From: Falsiroseomonas sp051859025 | GTDB lineage: Bacteria > Pseudomonadota > Alphaproteobacteria > Acetobacterales > Acetobacteraceae | Assembly: GCF_051859025.1 (NCBI RefSeq) | Contig: NZ_JBHYGL010000038.1 | Coordinates: 218,678-282,677, forward strand | Direction of reading: 5' to 3' | Length of the DNA: 64,000 nt | Shown here: positions 1 through 9,033 of the stretch, piece after piece | Layout: every line of letters starts with the position of its first letter | How positions within the stretch are numbered: the first letter of the stretch is position 1 | Notes under the pieces: generated by a model | The model's database searches: none | Seen by the model: the letters and a program-made list of their open reading frames with translations, nothing else | What the model was told of the DNA's origin: nothing | Program-made: the position numbers and the translations under genes

Positions 1-751
1 AGGCGGCGATATCCTCGCCATGTCCGACCGCCAATTGGAGAAAATCCGGGGGAGGCGGATGGCGATGGTGGTGCAGTCGCCGCTGACCTCGCTCGATCCC
101 CTGAAGCGTGTCGGCGACCAGCTGGTACGGATGCAACGGGTGCACGGCACCGCGAGCGGTGCGGCGGCGCGGGAGAGGGCGGAGGCGATGCTCGCCGCCG
201 TGCGCATCCCCGATCCCAAGCGCCGGATGCAGGCATGGCCGCATGAACTCTCCGGCGGCATGGCGCAGCGCGTGCTGATCGCGATGGCGCTGGTGAACGA
301 ACCCGCGCTGGTGATCGCGGATGAACCCACCACGGGCCTCGACGTCACGGTGCAGGCGCAGGTGCTGGACACGCTGCGGGACCTGGTGCTGGCGCGGAAC
401 CTCGGCGCCCTCGTCATCACGCATGACCTTGGCGTGGTGGCGCATTACTGCCAGCGCGTGGCGGTGATGTTCGCCGGCCGCATCGTGGAGGATGGACCCG
501 TCGCGGAGGTCTTCGCGCGCCCTGCCCATCCCTACACCCAGGCGCTGATTGCCAGCACGCCGGGCCGCATCGCGCAGATCGGCTACACTGTCACCGGCGG
601 CACGCCGCCCGACCTGTATGACCTCCCAGCCGGCTGCCTCTATCGGGACCGCTGCCCGCGCGCGACCACCGCCTGCCTGGCGCCCCCGCCGCGCGTGGCG
701 CTGGATGATTCGCACGGCGCCGCCTGCCACTACGCGGAGCGGGCCGCATGA
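1..751 (+). CDS. Dipeptide/oligopeptide ABC transporter ATP-binding protein, DppD type (5' end outside window)
   Basis: The reading frame is open to base 2, so the N-terminal third with the Walker A motif lies upstream of the window. What remains shows the Q-loop (VVQSPLTSLDPL), the ABC signature LSGGMAQRV, Walker B LVIADEP and the switch histidine in VITHDLG. The C-terminal tail has a Cys pattern (CLYRDRCP, then a further Cys) typical of the Opp/Dpp ATPase extension. It would energise peptide or other small-solute uptake at the inner membrane together with the next gene. The in-frame ATG at 20 is not the true start, because family members carry about 100 residues before this point. The stop overlaps the next start (ATGA). 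Confidence 0.93.
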   Translation, partial: GGDILAMSDRQLEKIRGRRMAMVVQSPLTSLDPLKRVGDQLVRMQRVHGTASGAAARERAEAMLAAVRIPDPKRRMQAWPHELSGGMAQRVLIAMALVNEPALVIADEPTTGLDVTVQAQVLDTLRDLVLARNLGALVITHDLGVVAHYCQRVAVMFAGRIVEDGPVAEVFARPAHPYTQALIASTPGRIAQIGYTVTGGTPPDLYDLPAGCLYRDRCPRATTACLAPPPRVALDDSHGAACHYAERAA

Positions 752-1716
752 TCCTCGATGTACAGAACCTCGTGCACCGCTTCCCCGGGGGGGTGAATGC
801 GGTCAATGGCGTCTCCTTCTCCATCGCGGCGGGGGAGACGCTGGGCCTGGTCGGTGAATCCGGCTCCGGCAAATCGACCATCGGATTGCTGGTGACGCGG
901 CTGCTCGCGCCCACCGGCGGCACGATCATGTTCGAGGGCGAGGACATCACCCGCCTGTCGCCCACCGCGCTGCGGCCGCTGCGGGCGCGGTTGCAGATCG
1001 TCTTCCAGGACCCCTGGGGATCGCTGAACCCCCGCATGACCATCGGCCGCCTGCTCGAGGAACCGCTGGCGCTGCACACCACGCTGGATGGCGCCGCGCG
1101 CATCGCGGAGGCACGCCGCCTGGCGGACCGCGTGCGCCTGCCCGTGGCGTCCCTGCAGCGCTACCCGCATGAATTGTCGGGCGGGCAGCTGCAGCGCGTC
1201 TCCATCGCCCGCGCCATCGCCAACCGCCCGAAGCTGGTGGTGCTGGATGAACCGACCTCCTCGCTCGACCTCTCCGTCCGCGCCGGCATCCTTCAATTGC
1301 TGGATGAGTTGCAGCGGGAGACGGGGATCGCGATGCTGTTCATCAGCCACGATCTGGAAACCGTGCGCCTCGTCTCCCACCGCGTCATCGTGCTCTATCT
1401 CGGCCGCATCGCGGAACAGGGGCCGGCGGGGCGGTTGTTCGACACGCCCGCGCATCCCTACACGCAGACGCTGCTCTCCGCGCATCTGCCGCCCGACCCC
1501 GCCGTGAAACTGCGGCGGCATGAGGTGGTGGGGGAGATACCCTCGCCCATCAACCTGCCACCCGGCTGCTTCTTCGCCGGCCGCTGCCCGCTGGTGCTGC
1601 CCGCCTGCACGAGCGCCCCGCCATCCCCGGTGATCCTGGATGGGGGGCATTCGGCTTCCTGCCTCCGCATCGCCGATGGCACCAATATTCTTGATCCTGT
1701 CGAGGAACGCGCATGA
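748..1716 (+). CDS. Dipeptide/oligopeptide ABC transporter ATP-binding protein, DppF type
   Basis: Complete ABC ATPase of 322 residues. Walker A GESGSGKST is at about 37-45, followed by a Q-loop in VFQDPWGSLNP, signature LSGGQLQRV near 142-150 and Walker B LVVLDEPTSSLD. A C-terminal oligopeptide-transporter extension with a Cys-containing CFFAGRCP motif follows. It pairs with the upstream DppD-like subunit as the two ATPases of a peptide-type importer. The permeases and binding protein must lie upstream of the window or elsewhere. The start overlaps the previous stop by four bases, and its own stop overlaps the amidohydrolase start, so the transporter and the catabolic genes are one transcription unit. 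Confidence 0.95.
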   Translation: MILDVQNLVHRFPGGVNAVNGVSFSIAAGETLGLVGESGSGKSTIGLLVTRLLAPTGGTIMFEGEDITRLSPTALRPLRARLQIVFQDPWGSLNPRMTIGRLLEEPLALHTTLDGAARIAEARRLADRVRLPVASLQRYPHELSGGQLQRVSIARAIANRPKLVVLDEPTSSLDLSVRAGILQLLDELQRETGIAMLFISHDLETVRLVSHRVIVLYLGRIAEQGPAGRLFDTPAHPYTQTLLSAHLPPDPAVKLRRHEVVGEIPSPINLPPGCFFAGRCPLVLPACTSAPPSPVILDGGHSASCLRIADGTNILDPVEERA

Positions 1717-2612
1717 CCGTCTTCAACCCCGCCGCCACCCGCACGGGCTATGGCGCCATCGACATCGTGGTGAATGTCTTCACCCCCGAAGCCTTCGCCG
1801 AAGGCCGCATCCCCACCGATGGCCGCTTCCGCGAACAGGTCCGCACCAAGGCGGAGGATCGCCGCGGCGTGTCCATCGAGGACTATCTCCGCAAGATGGA
1901 TGCCGCGGGGATCGAGCGTTCCTTCCTGATCGCGGTGCGCTGCGGCGACCTGCGCGTGAAGGGCTCCATCGAGATCCCCTATGAATGGGTGCGCGACATC
2001 TGCGCGAAGTATCCGGACCGCTTCAGCGGCCTGGCCGGCATCGATCCCACGCGCGGCATCAAGGGCCTCAAGGAACTCGACGTCGCCATCAAGGAATACG
2101 GCTTCGTCGGCGGGCACCTTTATCCGCATTGGTTCGGGGAGGCGCCGGACAGCGCGATCTACTACCCCTACTACGCCCGCTGTGCGGAACTCGAAGTGCC
2201 GATCATGATGCAGGTCGGCCATTGCCTGGTCTACCAACAGGACCGCCGCCTGCCGACCGTCGGCCGGCCGATGACGCTCGACAAGGTCGCGATCCATTTC
2301 CCCGAATTGACGATCATCGGCATCCATCTGGGCTATCCCTGGACGGATGAGATGATCTCCTGCTGCACCAAGCATCCGAATGTCTACATGGCCGGCGATG
2401 CCTATGCGCCGAAGCACTGGCCGCAGCAGGCCGTGCACTACGCCAACACCTATGGCCAGGACAAATTCCTGTTCGGCACGGATTGGGCGGTGATCGACCC
2501 GGAGCGTGCGATGAACGAGATGCACGACCTCAACTTCCGTCCCGACCCGCTGAAGAAGATCCTGCGCAACAACGCGATCAACATCTTCAAGCTGACCGAC
2601 AAGCCGGCATGA
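1713..2612 (+). CDS. Amidohydrolase_2 (ACMSD-like) family protein lacking the N-terminal HxH motif
   Basis: 299 residues with the TIM-barrel layout of the amidohydrolase_2/ACMSD family: HLYPHW at 135-140, GIHLG with His205, and FGTDW with Asp257 near the C-terminus. The family normally starts with a metal-binding HxH in strand 1 (IDxHxH). Here the matching segment reads AIDIVVNVFTPE, with no histidine. It is a clear paralogue of the protein at 9882-10760, which has the same replacement (AIDAVTN). The fold predicts hydrolysis or decarboxylation of a small carboxylate, but with the HxH gone the metal site must be different or absent. Start ATG overlaps the DppF stop. Function unproven. Confidence 0.85.
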   Translation: MTVFNPAATRTGYGAIDIVVNVFTPEAFAEGRIPTDGRFREQVRTKAEDRRGVSIEDYLRKMDAAGIERSFLIAVRCGDLRVKGSIEIPYEWVRDICAKYPDRFSGLAGIDPTRGIKGLKELDVAIKEYGFVGGHLYPHWFGEAPDSAIYYPYYARCAELEVPIMMQVGHCLVYQQDRRLPTVGRPMTLDKVAIHFPELTIIGIHLGYPWTDEMISCCTKHPNVYMAGDAYAPKHWPQQAVHYANTYGQDKFLFGTDWAVIDPERAMNEMHDLNFRPDPLKKILRNNAINIFKLTDKPA

Positions 2613-4132
2613 GCGACCTCGCGACAGCGCTGCGCGGCCTGCTGGGCGAGGCGCATGTCGCGACCGACGAGGCCGCCCGCGCGCTGGCCGCGGCCGACCT
2701 GTTCGAATGGCCCGGCGCCGCGCCCGCGCTGCTGGTGATCCGGCCGGGCAGCACGGCGGAATGTGCCGCCGCGCTGCGCCTCGTCGCGCAGCATGGCGCG
2801 CCGGTGGTGCCGCGCGGCGCTGGGCTTTCCTACACCGCCGGCGTCGTTCCGACAGTGCCCGCCGTGGTGGTGGATACAACGCGCCTCGATGCCATCAGCA
2901 TCGATGCCGCCAACCTCACCGCCATCGTCGGCGCAGGCACCACCTGGCAGGCCTTGGCGGAGGCACTGGCGCCGCACGGCCTGCGCTCCGCCCAGGCCTC
3001 GCCCATCTCCGGTGCGGCCAGCACGGTCGGCGGCGTCGCCGCGCAGAATTTGCCGGGCAGCATGGACGGCATCATCGGCCTGTCCGTCGTGCTGGCCGAT
3101 GGCAGCGTGGCGCGCACCGGCGCGCTGGCGATGCGTGACGAGCCGCGTTTCTGGCGGAATATGGGGCCGGACCTTACGGGCCTGTTCCTGGGCGATTGCG
3201 GTGCCTTCGGCGTGAAGACGGAAGTCGCGCTGCGCCTGGCGCCGGAACGCGAGGCCGCCTTCGCCTCCTTCGCCTTCGAGGATGGCGGCGCGATGATGGG
3301 CGCGCTGGTCGCGATCGCGCAGAAGGGCCTCGTCGCGCGCGCGCTGGCCATGGACCCCGTGCGCGGCAAATCGGCCACGAAGGTGGAGGCCGGGGAGGCG
3401 CTGCGAACCGCCGCCGCCGTCGCCGCCCGGGCGGGTTCCGTCATGCAGGCCATGCGCGATGTCGCGGGCCTGGCGCGCGCGAAGCTTGCCGACCCCGCCT
3501 GGACCCTGCACCTGACCGCCGAGGGCGTGTCTTCCCCCGCCGCCGAGGCCGGCATCGCCGCCGCGCGCGCCATCGCCCAGGCCGCCGGCGGGCGGGAGAC
3601 GGAGGCCGCCATCCCCCGCGCGCTGCGCGCCCGCCCCTATTCCATCCGCGGCTTCGTGGGGCCGGAGGGAGAGCGCTGGGTGCCCGTGCACGGCATGCTG
3701 CCCCTCGGCACCGCCCGGGCCTGCCTGCACGCCCTGGAAACCCGCCTGGCGACGCTGCCGCTGGCCGAACACGGCATCAGCGTCAGCCACATCATCTCCT
3801 CGCTCGGCGCCTATGTGACGATCGAGCCGATGTTCTACTGGCGCGATGCGCTGGACCCGCTGCACATGAAGCACCTGACGGAGAAGAACCGCGCCCGCTT
3901 CGGCGCCTTCCCGGCCAATACAGCCGCGCGCGACGTGATCCGCGATGCGCGCAAGGCGCTGGGCGCCGTGATGGATGCGCATGGCGCGGTGCATGCGCAG
4001 ATCGGCCGCTACTACGCGCTGGCGGACCGGATGCTGCCGGACGGCGCGGCACTGCTGCGCCAGGTGAAGGCGATGCTCGATCCGGAGGGCCGCATGAATC
4101 CGGGTGCGCTGCAGGGGGGCGACAGGCCATGA
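2609..4132 (+). CDS. FAD-binding oxidase/dehydrogenase, GlcD/VAO (FAD_binding_4) family
   Basis: 507 residues. The N-terminal PP-loop FAD domain shows VVPRGAGLSYTAG, VDTTRLDAI and a VGAGTTW segment, then the second FAD-contact region with GSMDGIIGL and VVLADGS. The C-terminus ends LDPEGRMNPGAL, the usual close of glycolate-oxidase/D-lactate-dehydrogenase-like flavoproteins. It probably oxidises a hydroxy-acid or alcohol intermediate of the operon's substrate in the cytoplasm. The ATG at 2609 overlaps the upstream stop (ATGA). The open frame continues further 5', but that part lies inside the amidohydrolase gene and is not coding. Confidence 0.88.
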   Translation: MSDLATALRGLLGEAHVATDEAARALAAADLFEWPGAAPALLVIRPGSTAECAAALRLVAQHGAPVVPRGAGLSYTAGVVPTVPAVVVDTTRLDAISIDAANLTAIVGAGTTWQALAEALAPHGLRSAQASPISGAASTVGGVAAQNLPGSMDGIIGLSVVLADGSVARTGALAMRDEPRFWRNMGPDLTGLFLGDCGAFGVKTEVALRLAPEREAAFASFAFEDGGAMMGALVAIAQKGLVARALAMDPVRGKSATKVEAGEALRTAAAVAARAGSVMQAMRDVAGLARAKLADPAWTLHLTAEGVSSPAAEAGIAAARAIAQAAGGRETEAAIPRALRARPYSIRGFVGPEGERWVPVHGMLPLGTARACLHALETRLATLPLAEHGISVSHIISSLGAYVTIEPMFYWRDALDPLHMKHLTEKNRARFGAFPANTAARDVIRDARKALGAVMDAHGAVHAQIGRYYALADRMLPDGAALLRQVKAMLDPEGRMNPGALQGGDRP

Positions 4133-5787
4133 AGGTCACGAAGCATTTCGTCAGCGTCGGCAACCGGCGTGTCCACTACACGCGTGCGGGCCGCGGCCCC
4201 GCGGTGTGCCTGCTGCACGCCTCTCCCTGTTCCGCCAAGGTGCTGCGCGAACCGCAGGAGGTCTTCGCGGGATCGTTCACCGCCTTCGCCTTCGACACGC
4301 CCGGCTTCGGCCTTTCCGACCTGCTGCCGCTCGACCAGCCGGAGATCGAGGATTTCGCCGATGGCCTCGCCGAGGCCTTGAGCGTGATGGGCGTGGAGCA
4401 GGCCGCCACCTATGGCCGCCACACCGGCGCCTCCATCGCCGTGGAATACGCGCGGCGCCATCCCGATCGCTGTTCCATGGCGCTGACCGATGGCTTTCCC
4501 GTCTTCTCCGTGAAGGCGGCGCAGGAGAGGCTGACGAAATACCTGCTGCCCATCGTGCCGTCCTGGGACGGCAGCCACCTGGTCTGGCTCTGGTACCGCT
4601 ACCGCGACCAGCATGTGTTCTGGCCCTGGCACAACCAGACGCTGGCCTTCCGCGCCGATACCGACGCGCCCGACACGGAATTCAACCATCGCGGCGTGCT
4701 GGAACTGCTGGAAGCCGGGGATGGCTACCGCATCGGCTACAGCGCCGCCTTCCGGCATCGGGGGCTGGAAATCCTGCCCGAACTCCGCGTGCCCGTCTGC
4801 TTCGGCAACCGCCCTGGCGACAGCCAGCACCGCACCATGGCGCAATATCCCGCCGAGGCGTGGCAGGAGGAGATGCCGCGCGATCCCCTCGCCGCCGCTG
4901 CGGTGGAACGCCAGATCCTGCTGCGCCACCCCTCCCGCGGCGAACCACCCGCGCCCCCGATGGCGACGCCGATCGCGGGCCGCAGCACGACGAACTACCT
5001 GACCATCGGCGACGACCAGGTGCTGGTGCGCGTGATGGGCGACATCCACGCCGCGCCCCCGCTGGTGATCGCGCCGCATGTGCCGGGATCCTCGGCGCTG
5101 TATGAGGATTTGCTCCGCGCCCTCGACATCCCCGCGATCAGCTTCGATCCGCTGGGCCATGGCGAAAGCGATGCCGGCACGGCGCAATCGCCGGAAGCCT
5201 GGGCGACGACGCTCTGGCAGGTCTGCGATGCGCTGGGCGTCACGCAGGCGCATCTGCTGGGCCACAACAGCGGCGCCGCCACCGTTGTCGCCGCCGCGGC
5301 CGCGCGGCCCGATCGTGCGCTGTCCGTGCTGCTCGACGCGCCCATCGCGCTGCCCGCGCGGCTGCGCGCGGAATGGGCGGATCGCTGGGCGCCGGATGTG
5401 ACGCCAAGCTGGGATGGATCGCATCTGCTGAAGATGTGGCACATGCGCCGCGACATGGGGCTGTGGTTCCCGTGGTGGGACCGGCGCCTGGTGAATGCGC
5501 GGAAGGCGGAACCGCGGCTGGAGCCGGAGCGGCTGCAGGTGGAGATCCGCGAGCAGGCCAAGAACCCGCGCAGCTTCGCCCCCGCCTGGCGCGCCGCCAT
5601 CGCCTGGCCGCTGCTGGAACGCCTGGCCGCGCTGCCACATCGCGTCGCGCTGCTCTCGGCTGAATCCGACCTCTTCGCGCAATGCCTGCCGGCCGCCGCC
5701 GCGATGCGCCCCGATGCCGCCATCCACCGGCATGGCGATACGCTGGCCGACCGCGTCGCCGCCATCCGCGCGGCAATGCGCGACTGA
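4129..5787 (+). CDS. Double alpha/beta-hydrolase fold protein with His/Asn at the nucleophile positions
   Basis: 552 residues made of two homologous alpha/beta-hydrolase halves (about 1-270 and 275-552). The N-terminal half has the oxyanion-loop-like HASPCSAK and a nucleophile elbow reading G-R-H-T-G (96-100), so His98 replaces the catalytic Ser. The second half has G-H-N-S-G (378-382), with Asn380 at that place. Both halves share a cap motif, WDGSHL followed by W-x-x-x-R-D and W-P-W or W-F-P-W (145-170 and 427-452). The separate gene at 8206 encodes the same fold with the same G-x-H-T-G elbow. The protein probably acts on an ester, thioester or ring intermediate, or has become non-catalytic. 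Start ATG overlaps the preceding stop. Confidence 0.85.
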   Translation: MKVTKHFVSVGNRRVHYTRAGRGPAVCLLHASPCSAKVLREPQEVFAGSFTAFAFDTPGFGLSDLLPLDQPEIEDFADGLAEALSVMGVEQAATYGRHTGASIAVEYARRHPDRCSMALTDGFPVFSVKAAQERLTKYLLPIVPSWDGSHLVWLWYRYRDQHVFWPWHNQTLAFRADTDAPDTEFNHRGVLELLEAGDGYRIGYSAAFRHRGLEILPELRVPVCFGNRPGDSQHRTMAQYPAEAWQEEMPRDPLAAAAVERQILLRHPSRGEPPAPPMATPIAGRSTTNYLTIGDDQVLVRVMGDIHAAPPLVIAPHVPGSSALYEDLLRALDIPAISFDPLGHGESDAGTAQSPEAWATTLWQVCDALGVTQAHLLGHNSGAATVVAAAAARPDRALSVLLDAPIALPARLRAEWADRWAPDVTPSWDGSHLLKMWHMRRDMGLWFPWWDRRLVNARKAEPRLEPERLQVEIREQAKNPRSFAPAWRAAIAWPLLERLAALPHRVALLSAESDLFAQCLPAAAAMRPDAAIHRHGDTLADRVAAIRAAMRD

Positions 5788-7241
5788 TGCCCTTCGACGC
5801 CGTCTTCCGCCTGCATCGGCGCACGCGGCCGGACAAGACCGCCATCATCGATGGCGACCGCCGCATCGACTACGCGACGCTCGACCGGCTGATCGATGGG
5901 GCCTGCCACGCGCTGCACGCGATGGGCGTACGGCGGGAGATGCTGGTGGGCCTCGGCCTGGCCGACCATGCGGAGCACGTCATCGCGATGATCGCGCTGG
6001 CGCGAATCGGCGCCGTGATCCTGCCTATGGATTGCCGCTGGCAGACGGAGGAGAAGCGCCGCTTCGCCACCGCCTTCCAGCCGGAGATCGTGCTGCTGGA
6101 AGACGATGACGCCGCGCTGCCCGTGGCGAAGTGGCATGGTGTGACGCCCGGCTGGATCACGCCCTCCGACACGCCCTGGCACGACGCCGCCATCAGCGAT
6201 GACAGCCCATTGGTGCTGTCGCTGTCCTCCGGCACCACCGGCCTGCCCAAGGGCCCGCGCGCGACGCATCGCCAGTTCGAGGCGCGCTTCATGGTCTATT
6301 GGCTGAACATGGGGCTGAACGCGCAGGACGTTTATGTCTCCGTCACGCCGCTCTATTTCGGCGGTGGCCGCGCCTTCAACCTGGCGATGCTCTTCGCCGG
6401 CGCCACCATCTCCGTCCTCTCGCCGCGCACGAAGGTGGGCGCGCTGTCGGCGCATCTGGCGGAGATCGGCGGCACGGTGCTGTTCCTCGTGCCGACCATG
6501 ATCCGCCGCCTGCTGGAGGAGAAGCCGGCGCCGCTGGCCTTCCCCGGCCTGCGCGTCCTCATCTCCTCCGGCTCCGCCCTGCATCCGGACGAACGCATCG
6601 CCATCCGCACGCAACTCACGCCCAACCTCTTCGAATTCTATTCCTCGACCGAGGGCGGTGGCGTTTCCATCCTGACGCCCACGGATTGCGAGCGGCACCC
6701 CGACAGCGTCGGCCGCCCCGGCTTCCGGGTGGAGGTCGAGATCGTGGACGAACACCACGCGCCGCAACCCCCCGGCACGATCGGCCGCCTGCGCTACCGC
6801 AGCCCCGCCTCCGCCCGCGGCTACTGGCGCGCGGAGGATGGCGACGCCTTCCGCGATGGCTGGTTCTATCCCGGCGACCTGGCGCGCCTCGATGCCGAGG
6901 GGTTTCTCTATCTGCACGGCCGCGCGAAGGACATGATCATCCGTGGCGGCGTGAACATCTACCCGCAGGACATCGAGCGTGTGCTGCGTGAGATCCCCGG
7001 CATCGGCGACGCCGCCGTCACCGGCGCGCCATCGCGTGAGATGGGGGAGGAAGTCGCCGCCTTCATCGTCGCCGATGCGGGCGTGACCGATGACGCGCTG
7101 CGCGCCCACTGCCGCGCGAACCTTGCGCCCTACAAGATGCCGACGATCATCCATCGCCTGGCCGAATTGCCGCGCAACGCCGGCGGCAAGGTGGTGAAGG
7201 CCGAATTGCTGAAGCTGCTGAACCCCGGAGCCCGATCATGA
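5787..7241 (+). CDS. AMP-dependent synthetase/acyl-CoA ligase
   Basis: 484 residues of the adenylate-forming (ANL) superfamily. The P-loop-like A3 motif is LSSGTTGLPKG, A5 is YSSTEGG, A8 is GRAKDMIIRGGVNIYP, and the C-terminal catalytic Lys sits in NAGGKVVK. It should activate a carboxylic acid to its CoA thioester with ATP. Within this operon the likely substrate is the acid taken up by the transporter or formed by the oxidase/hydrolases. The ATG at 5787 shares its A with the upstream TGA. A longer upstream open frame overlaps the hydrolase gene and is rejected. The substrate cannot be told from sequence. Confidence 0.92.
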   Translation: MPFDAVFRLHRRTRPDKTAIIDGDRRIDYATLDRLIDGACHALHAMGVRREMLVGLGLADHAEHVIAMIALARIGAVILPMDCRWQTEEKRRFATAFQPEIVLLEDDDAALPVAKWHGVTPGWITPSDTPWHDAAISDDSPLVLSLSSGTTGLPKGPRATHRQFEARFMVYWLNMGLNAQDVYVSVTPLYFGGGRAFNLAMLFAGATISVLSPRTKVGALSAHLAEIGGTVLFLVPTMIRRLLEEKPAPLAFPGLRVLISSGSALHPDERIAIRTQLTPNLFEFYSSTEGGGVSILTPTDCERHPDSVGRPGFRVEVEIVDEHHAPQPPGTIGRLRYRSPASARGYWRAEDGDAFRDGWFYPGDLARLDAEGFLYLHGRAKDMIIRGGVNIYPQDIERVLREIPGIGDAAVTGAPSREMGEEVAAFIVADAGVTDDALRAHCRANLAPYKMPTIIHRLAELPRNAGGKVVKAELLKLLNPGARS

Positions 7242-8209
7242 CCCCACGCATCCCGCGTCGCCTGCTGCTGGGTGCCGGCATCGCCGGCCTGGCCGCCCCC
7301 GCTTTGGCGCAGGGCGCCTGGCCGAACCGCCCCATCCGCTTCATCAGCCCCTGGCCGCCCGGCGGTCCCGCGGACCTGATCGGACGCCCGATCATCGAGA
7401 AGGTGGCCGCGGCCCTCGGCCAGCCCGTGGTGCTGGAAACGCGCCCGGGCGCGGGCGGCACGCTGGCCGTCGCCTCCGTCGCGCGCGCGGCGCCGGATGG
7501 CTACACCGTGCTCTTCTCCCAGGCCGGTCCCAACGCCATCACGCCGGCCTTCCGCAGCGTGCCCTATGACCCCATCCGGGACTTCATCCCGGTCACGCAA
7601 CTCGTCTCCTCCGGCCTCGTCTTCGTCGTGCGGCCCGGCATCGCGGCGAACACGGTCGCCGAACTCGTGAATGTCGCGCGGGCGTCCAATCCCGGCCTGA
7701 ACTTCGGCTCCATCGGCCCCGCCAGCACCACGCATCTCGCGGGCGAGATGTTCATGCGCGCCGCCGGCATCAACCTTCTGCACGTGCCCTACACGGGTTC
7801 CACGCAGCCCATCACGGACATGCTCGCCGGCCGCATCGACATGGGCTTCTGGAACATCGGCGCGGTGATGGGCCATATCCAGTCGGGCATGCTGCGCCCG
7901 CTGGCCGTCACCACGCTCGGCCGCAGCAGCCGCCTGCCCAACGTGCCGGCCCTGGCGGAAACCTATCCGGGCCTGGAGATGAATTCCTGGTACGGCGTCC
8001 ACATGCCGGCCGGCACGCCTCAGCCCATCATCGACCGCCTGCACACGGAATTCGTGGCCGCTGTCCGCGCCCCCGATGTCAGCGCGCGCCTCATCGAGGC
8101 AGGGCTGGAGATCGAGGGCACGAGCCCCGCGCAATTCGCCCAGAAGATCGCGGCCGACCTCCAGCGCATGCAGGAACTGCAGCGCGCCACGGGGCTGCGC
8201 GCCGAATGA
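7238..8209 (+). CDS. TctC/Bug-family tripartite tricarboxylate-type periplasmic binding protein
   Basis: 323 residues. An N-terminal twin-Arg-like/Sec signal (RRLLLGAGIAGLAAPALAQ) is followed by the family start WPNRPIRFISPWPPGG, then the family block VLETRPGAGG and APDGYTVL. Proteins of this family are periplasmic receptors for carboxylates, aromatics and amides. No TctA/TctB membrane partners are present in the window. The gene overlaps both neighbours by four bases, so it is co-transcribed with the acyl-CoA ligase and the second alpha/beta-hydrolase; its ligand is probably the operon's growth substrate. This is one of six paralogues in the window. Confidence 0.94.
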   Translation: MTPRIPRRLLLGAGIAGLAAPALAQGAWPNRPIRFISPWPPGGPADLIGRPIIEKVAAALGQPVVLETRPGAGGTLAVASVARAAPDGYTVLFSQAGPNAITPAFRSVPYDPIRDFIPVTQLVSSGLVFVVRPGIAANTVAELVNVARASNPGLNFGSIGPASTTHLAGEMFMRAAGINLLHVPYTGSTQPITDMLAGRIDMGFWNIGAVMGHIQSGMLRPLAVTTLGRSSRLPNVPALAETYPGLEMNSWYGVHMPAGTPQPIIDRLHTEFVAAVRAPDVSARLIEAGLEIEGTSPAQFAQKIAADLQRMQELQRATGLRAE

Positions 8210-9033
8210 TCCGCCGCGGCTTCACCGAGATCGCCGAGGGCCAGGTGCATTTCCGCACCGCGGGAACGGGTGGCGTTCCGCTGGTGATGATGCATGCCTC
8301 GCCGGGATCGGCGAAGCTGCTGGAACCGCTGATCGGCGCCTTCGGCCAGCACCGCCGCGTGATCGCCTGTGACACGCTTGGCAATGGCGATTCCTGCGTG
8401 CCCGGCACGAAGGACACCACCATCGCCTATTTCGCCGATGCGCATCTGCGCGCGCTGGATGCGCTGGGGCTGGACCGCTTCGACCTCTATGGCAGCCATA
8501 CCGGCGCCAACATCGCCTGCGAGATCGCGATCGCCGCGCCGCATCGCGTGCGGCGCCTGGTGCTGGACGGCGTCTCGCTCTACGCGCCGGAGGAACGTGC
8601 GGACATGCTGGTGCATTACGCGCCTGGCGTGACGCTGGACCAGAACGGATCGCAGCTGTCCTGGATCTGGAACTTCGTGCGCGACGCCTACCTGTTCTGG
8701 CCCTGGTACCGGCGCGATGCCGCGCATCGCCGGCCGCTCGGCCTGCCATCGGCAGAGGAGTTGCACGACAAGGTGGTGGAGGTGCTGAAATCCGCCCGTA
8801 CCTATCACCTCAGCTACAACGCCGCGATCGGCTACGACAAGGAACCGCGCCTCAGGCTGATGGGGGTGCCGACGCTGCTGGCCTGCGCGCGCAGCGACAT
8901 GCTGTTCGAGTATTTCGACCGCGTGCGCGCGCTGATGCCGCAGGCGGAGCCGCTGGTCACCAACGGTATCGGCAAGCCGGCTGCCTTCGCGGAAACGGTC
9001 GCCGCCTTCCAGGCTTTCTACGACCGCGCCTGA
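8206..9033 (+). CDS. Alpha/beta-hydrolase fold protein with G-x-H-T-G elbow
   Basis: 275 residues, same family as the two halves of 4129-5787. HASPGSAK is at 30-37, and the elbow G-S-H-T-G at 96-100 puts His98 where the nucleophilic Ser of GxSxG normally stands. The cap motif NGSQL..W....RD....FWPW follows at about 145-168. An acid-loop Asp is plausible in ARSD, but the usual C-terminal GH before a helix reads GIGKP, so the catalytic His also looks absent. It is the last gene of the operon. Its stop TGA abuts the stop of the convergent regulator gene (TGATCA). Confidence 0.85.
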   Translation: MIRRGFTEIAEGQVHFRTAGTGGVPLVMMHASPGSAKLLEPLIGAFGQHRRVIACDTLGNGDSCVPGTKDTTIAYFADAHLRALDALGLDRFDLYGSHTGANIACEIAIAAPHRVRRLVLDGVSLYAPEERADMLVHYAPGVTLDQNGSQLSWIWNFVRDAYLFWPWYRRDAAHRRPLGLPSAEELHDKVVEVLKSARTYHLSYNAAIGYDKEPRLRLMGVPTLLACARSDMLFEYFDRVRALMPQAEPLVTNGIGKPAAFAETVAAFQAFYDRA

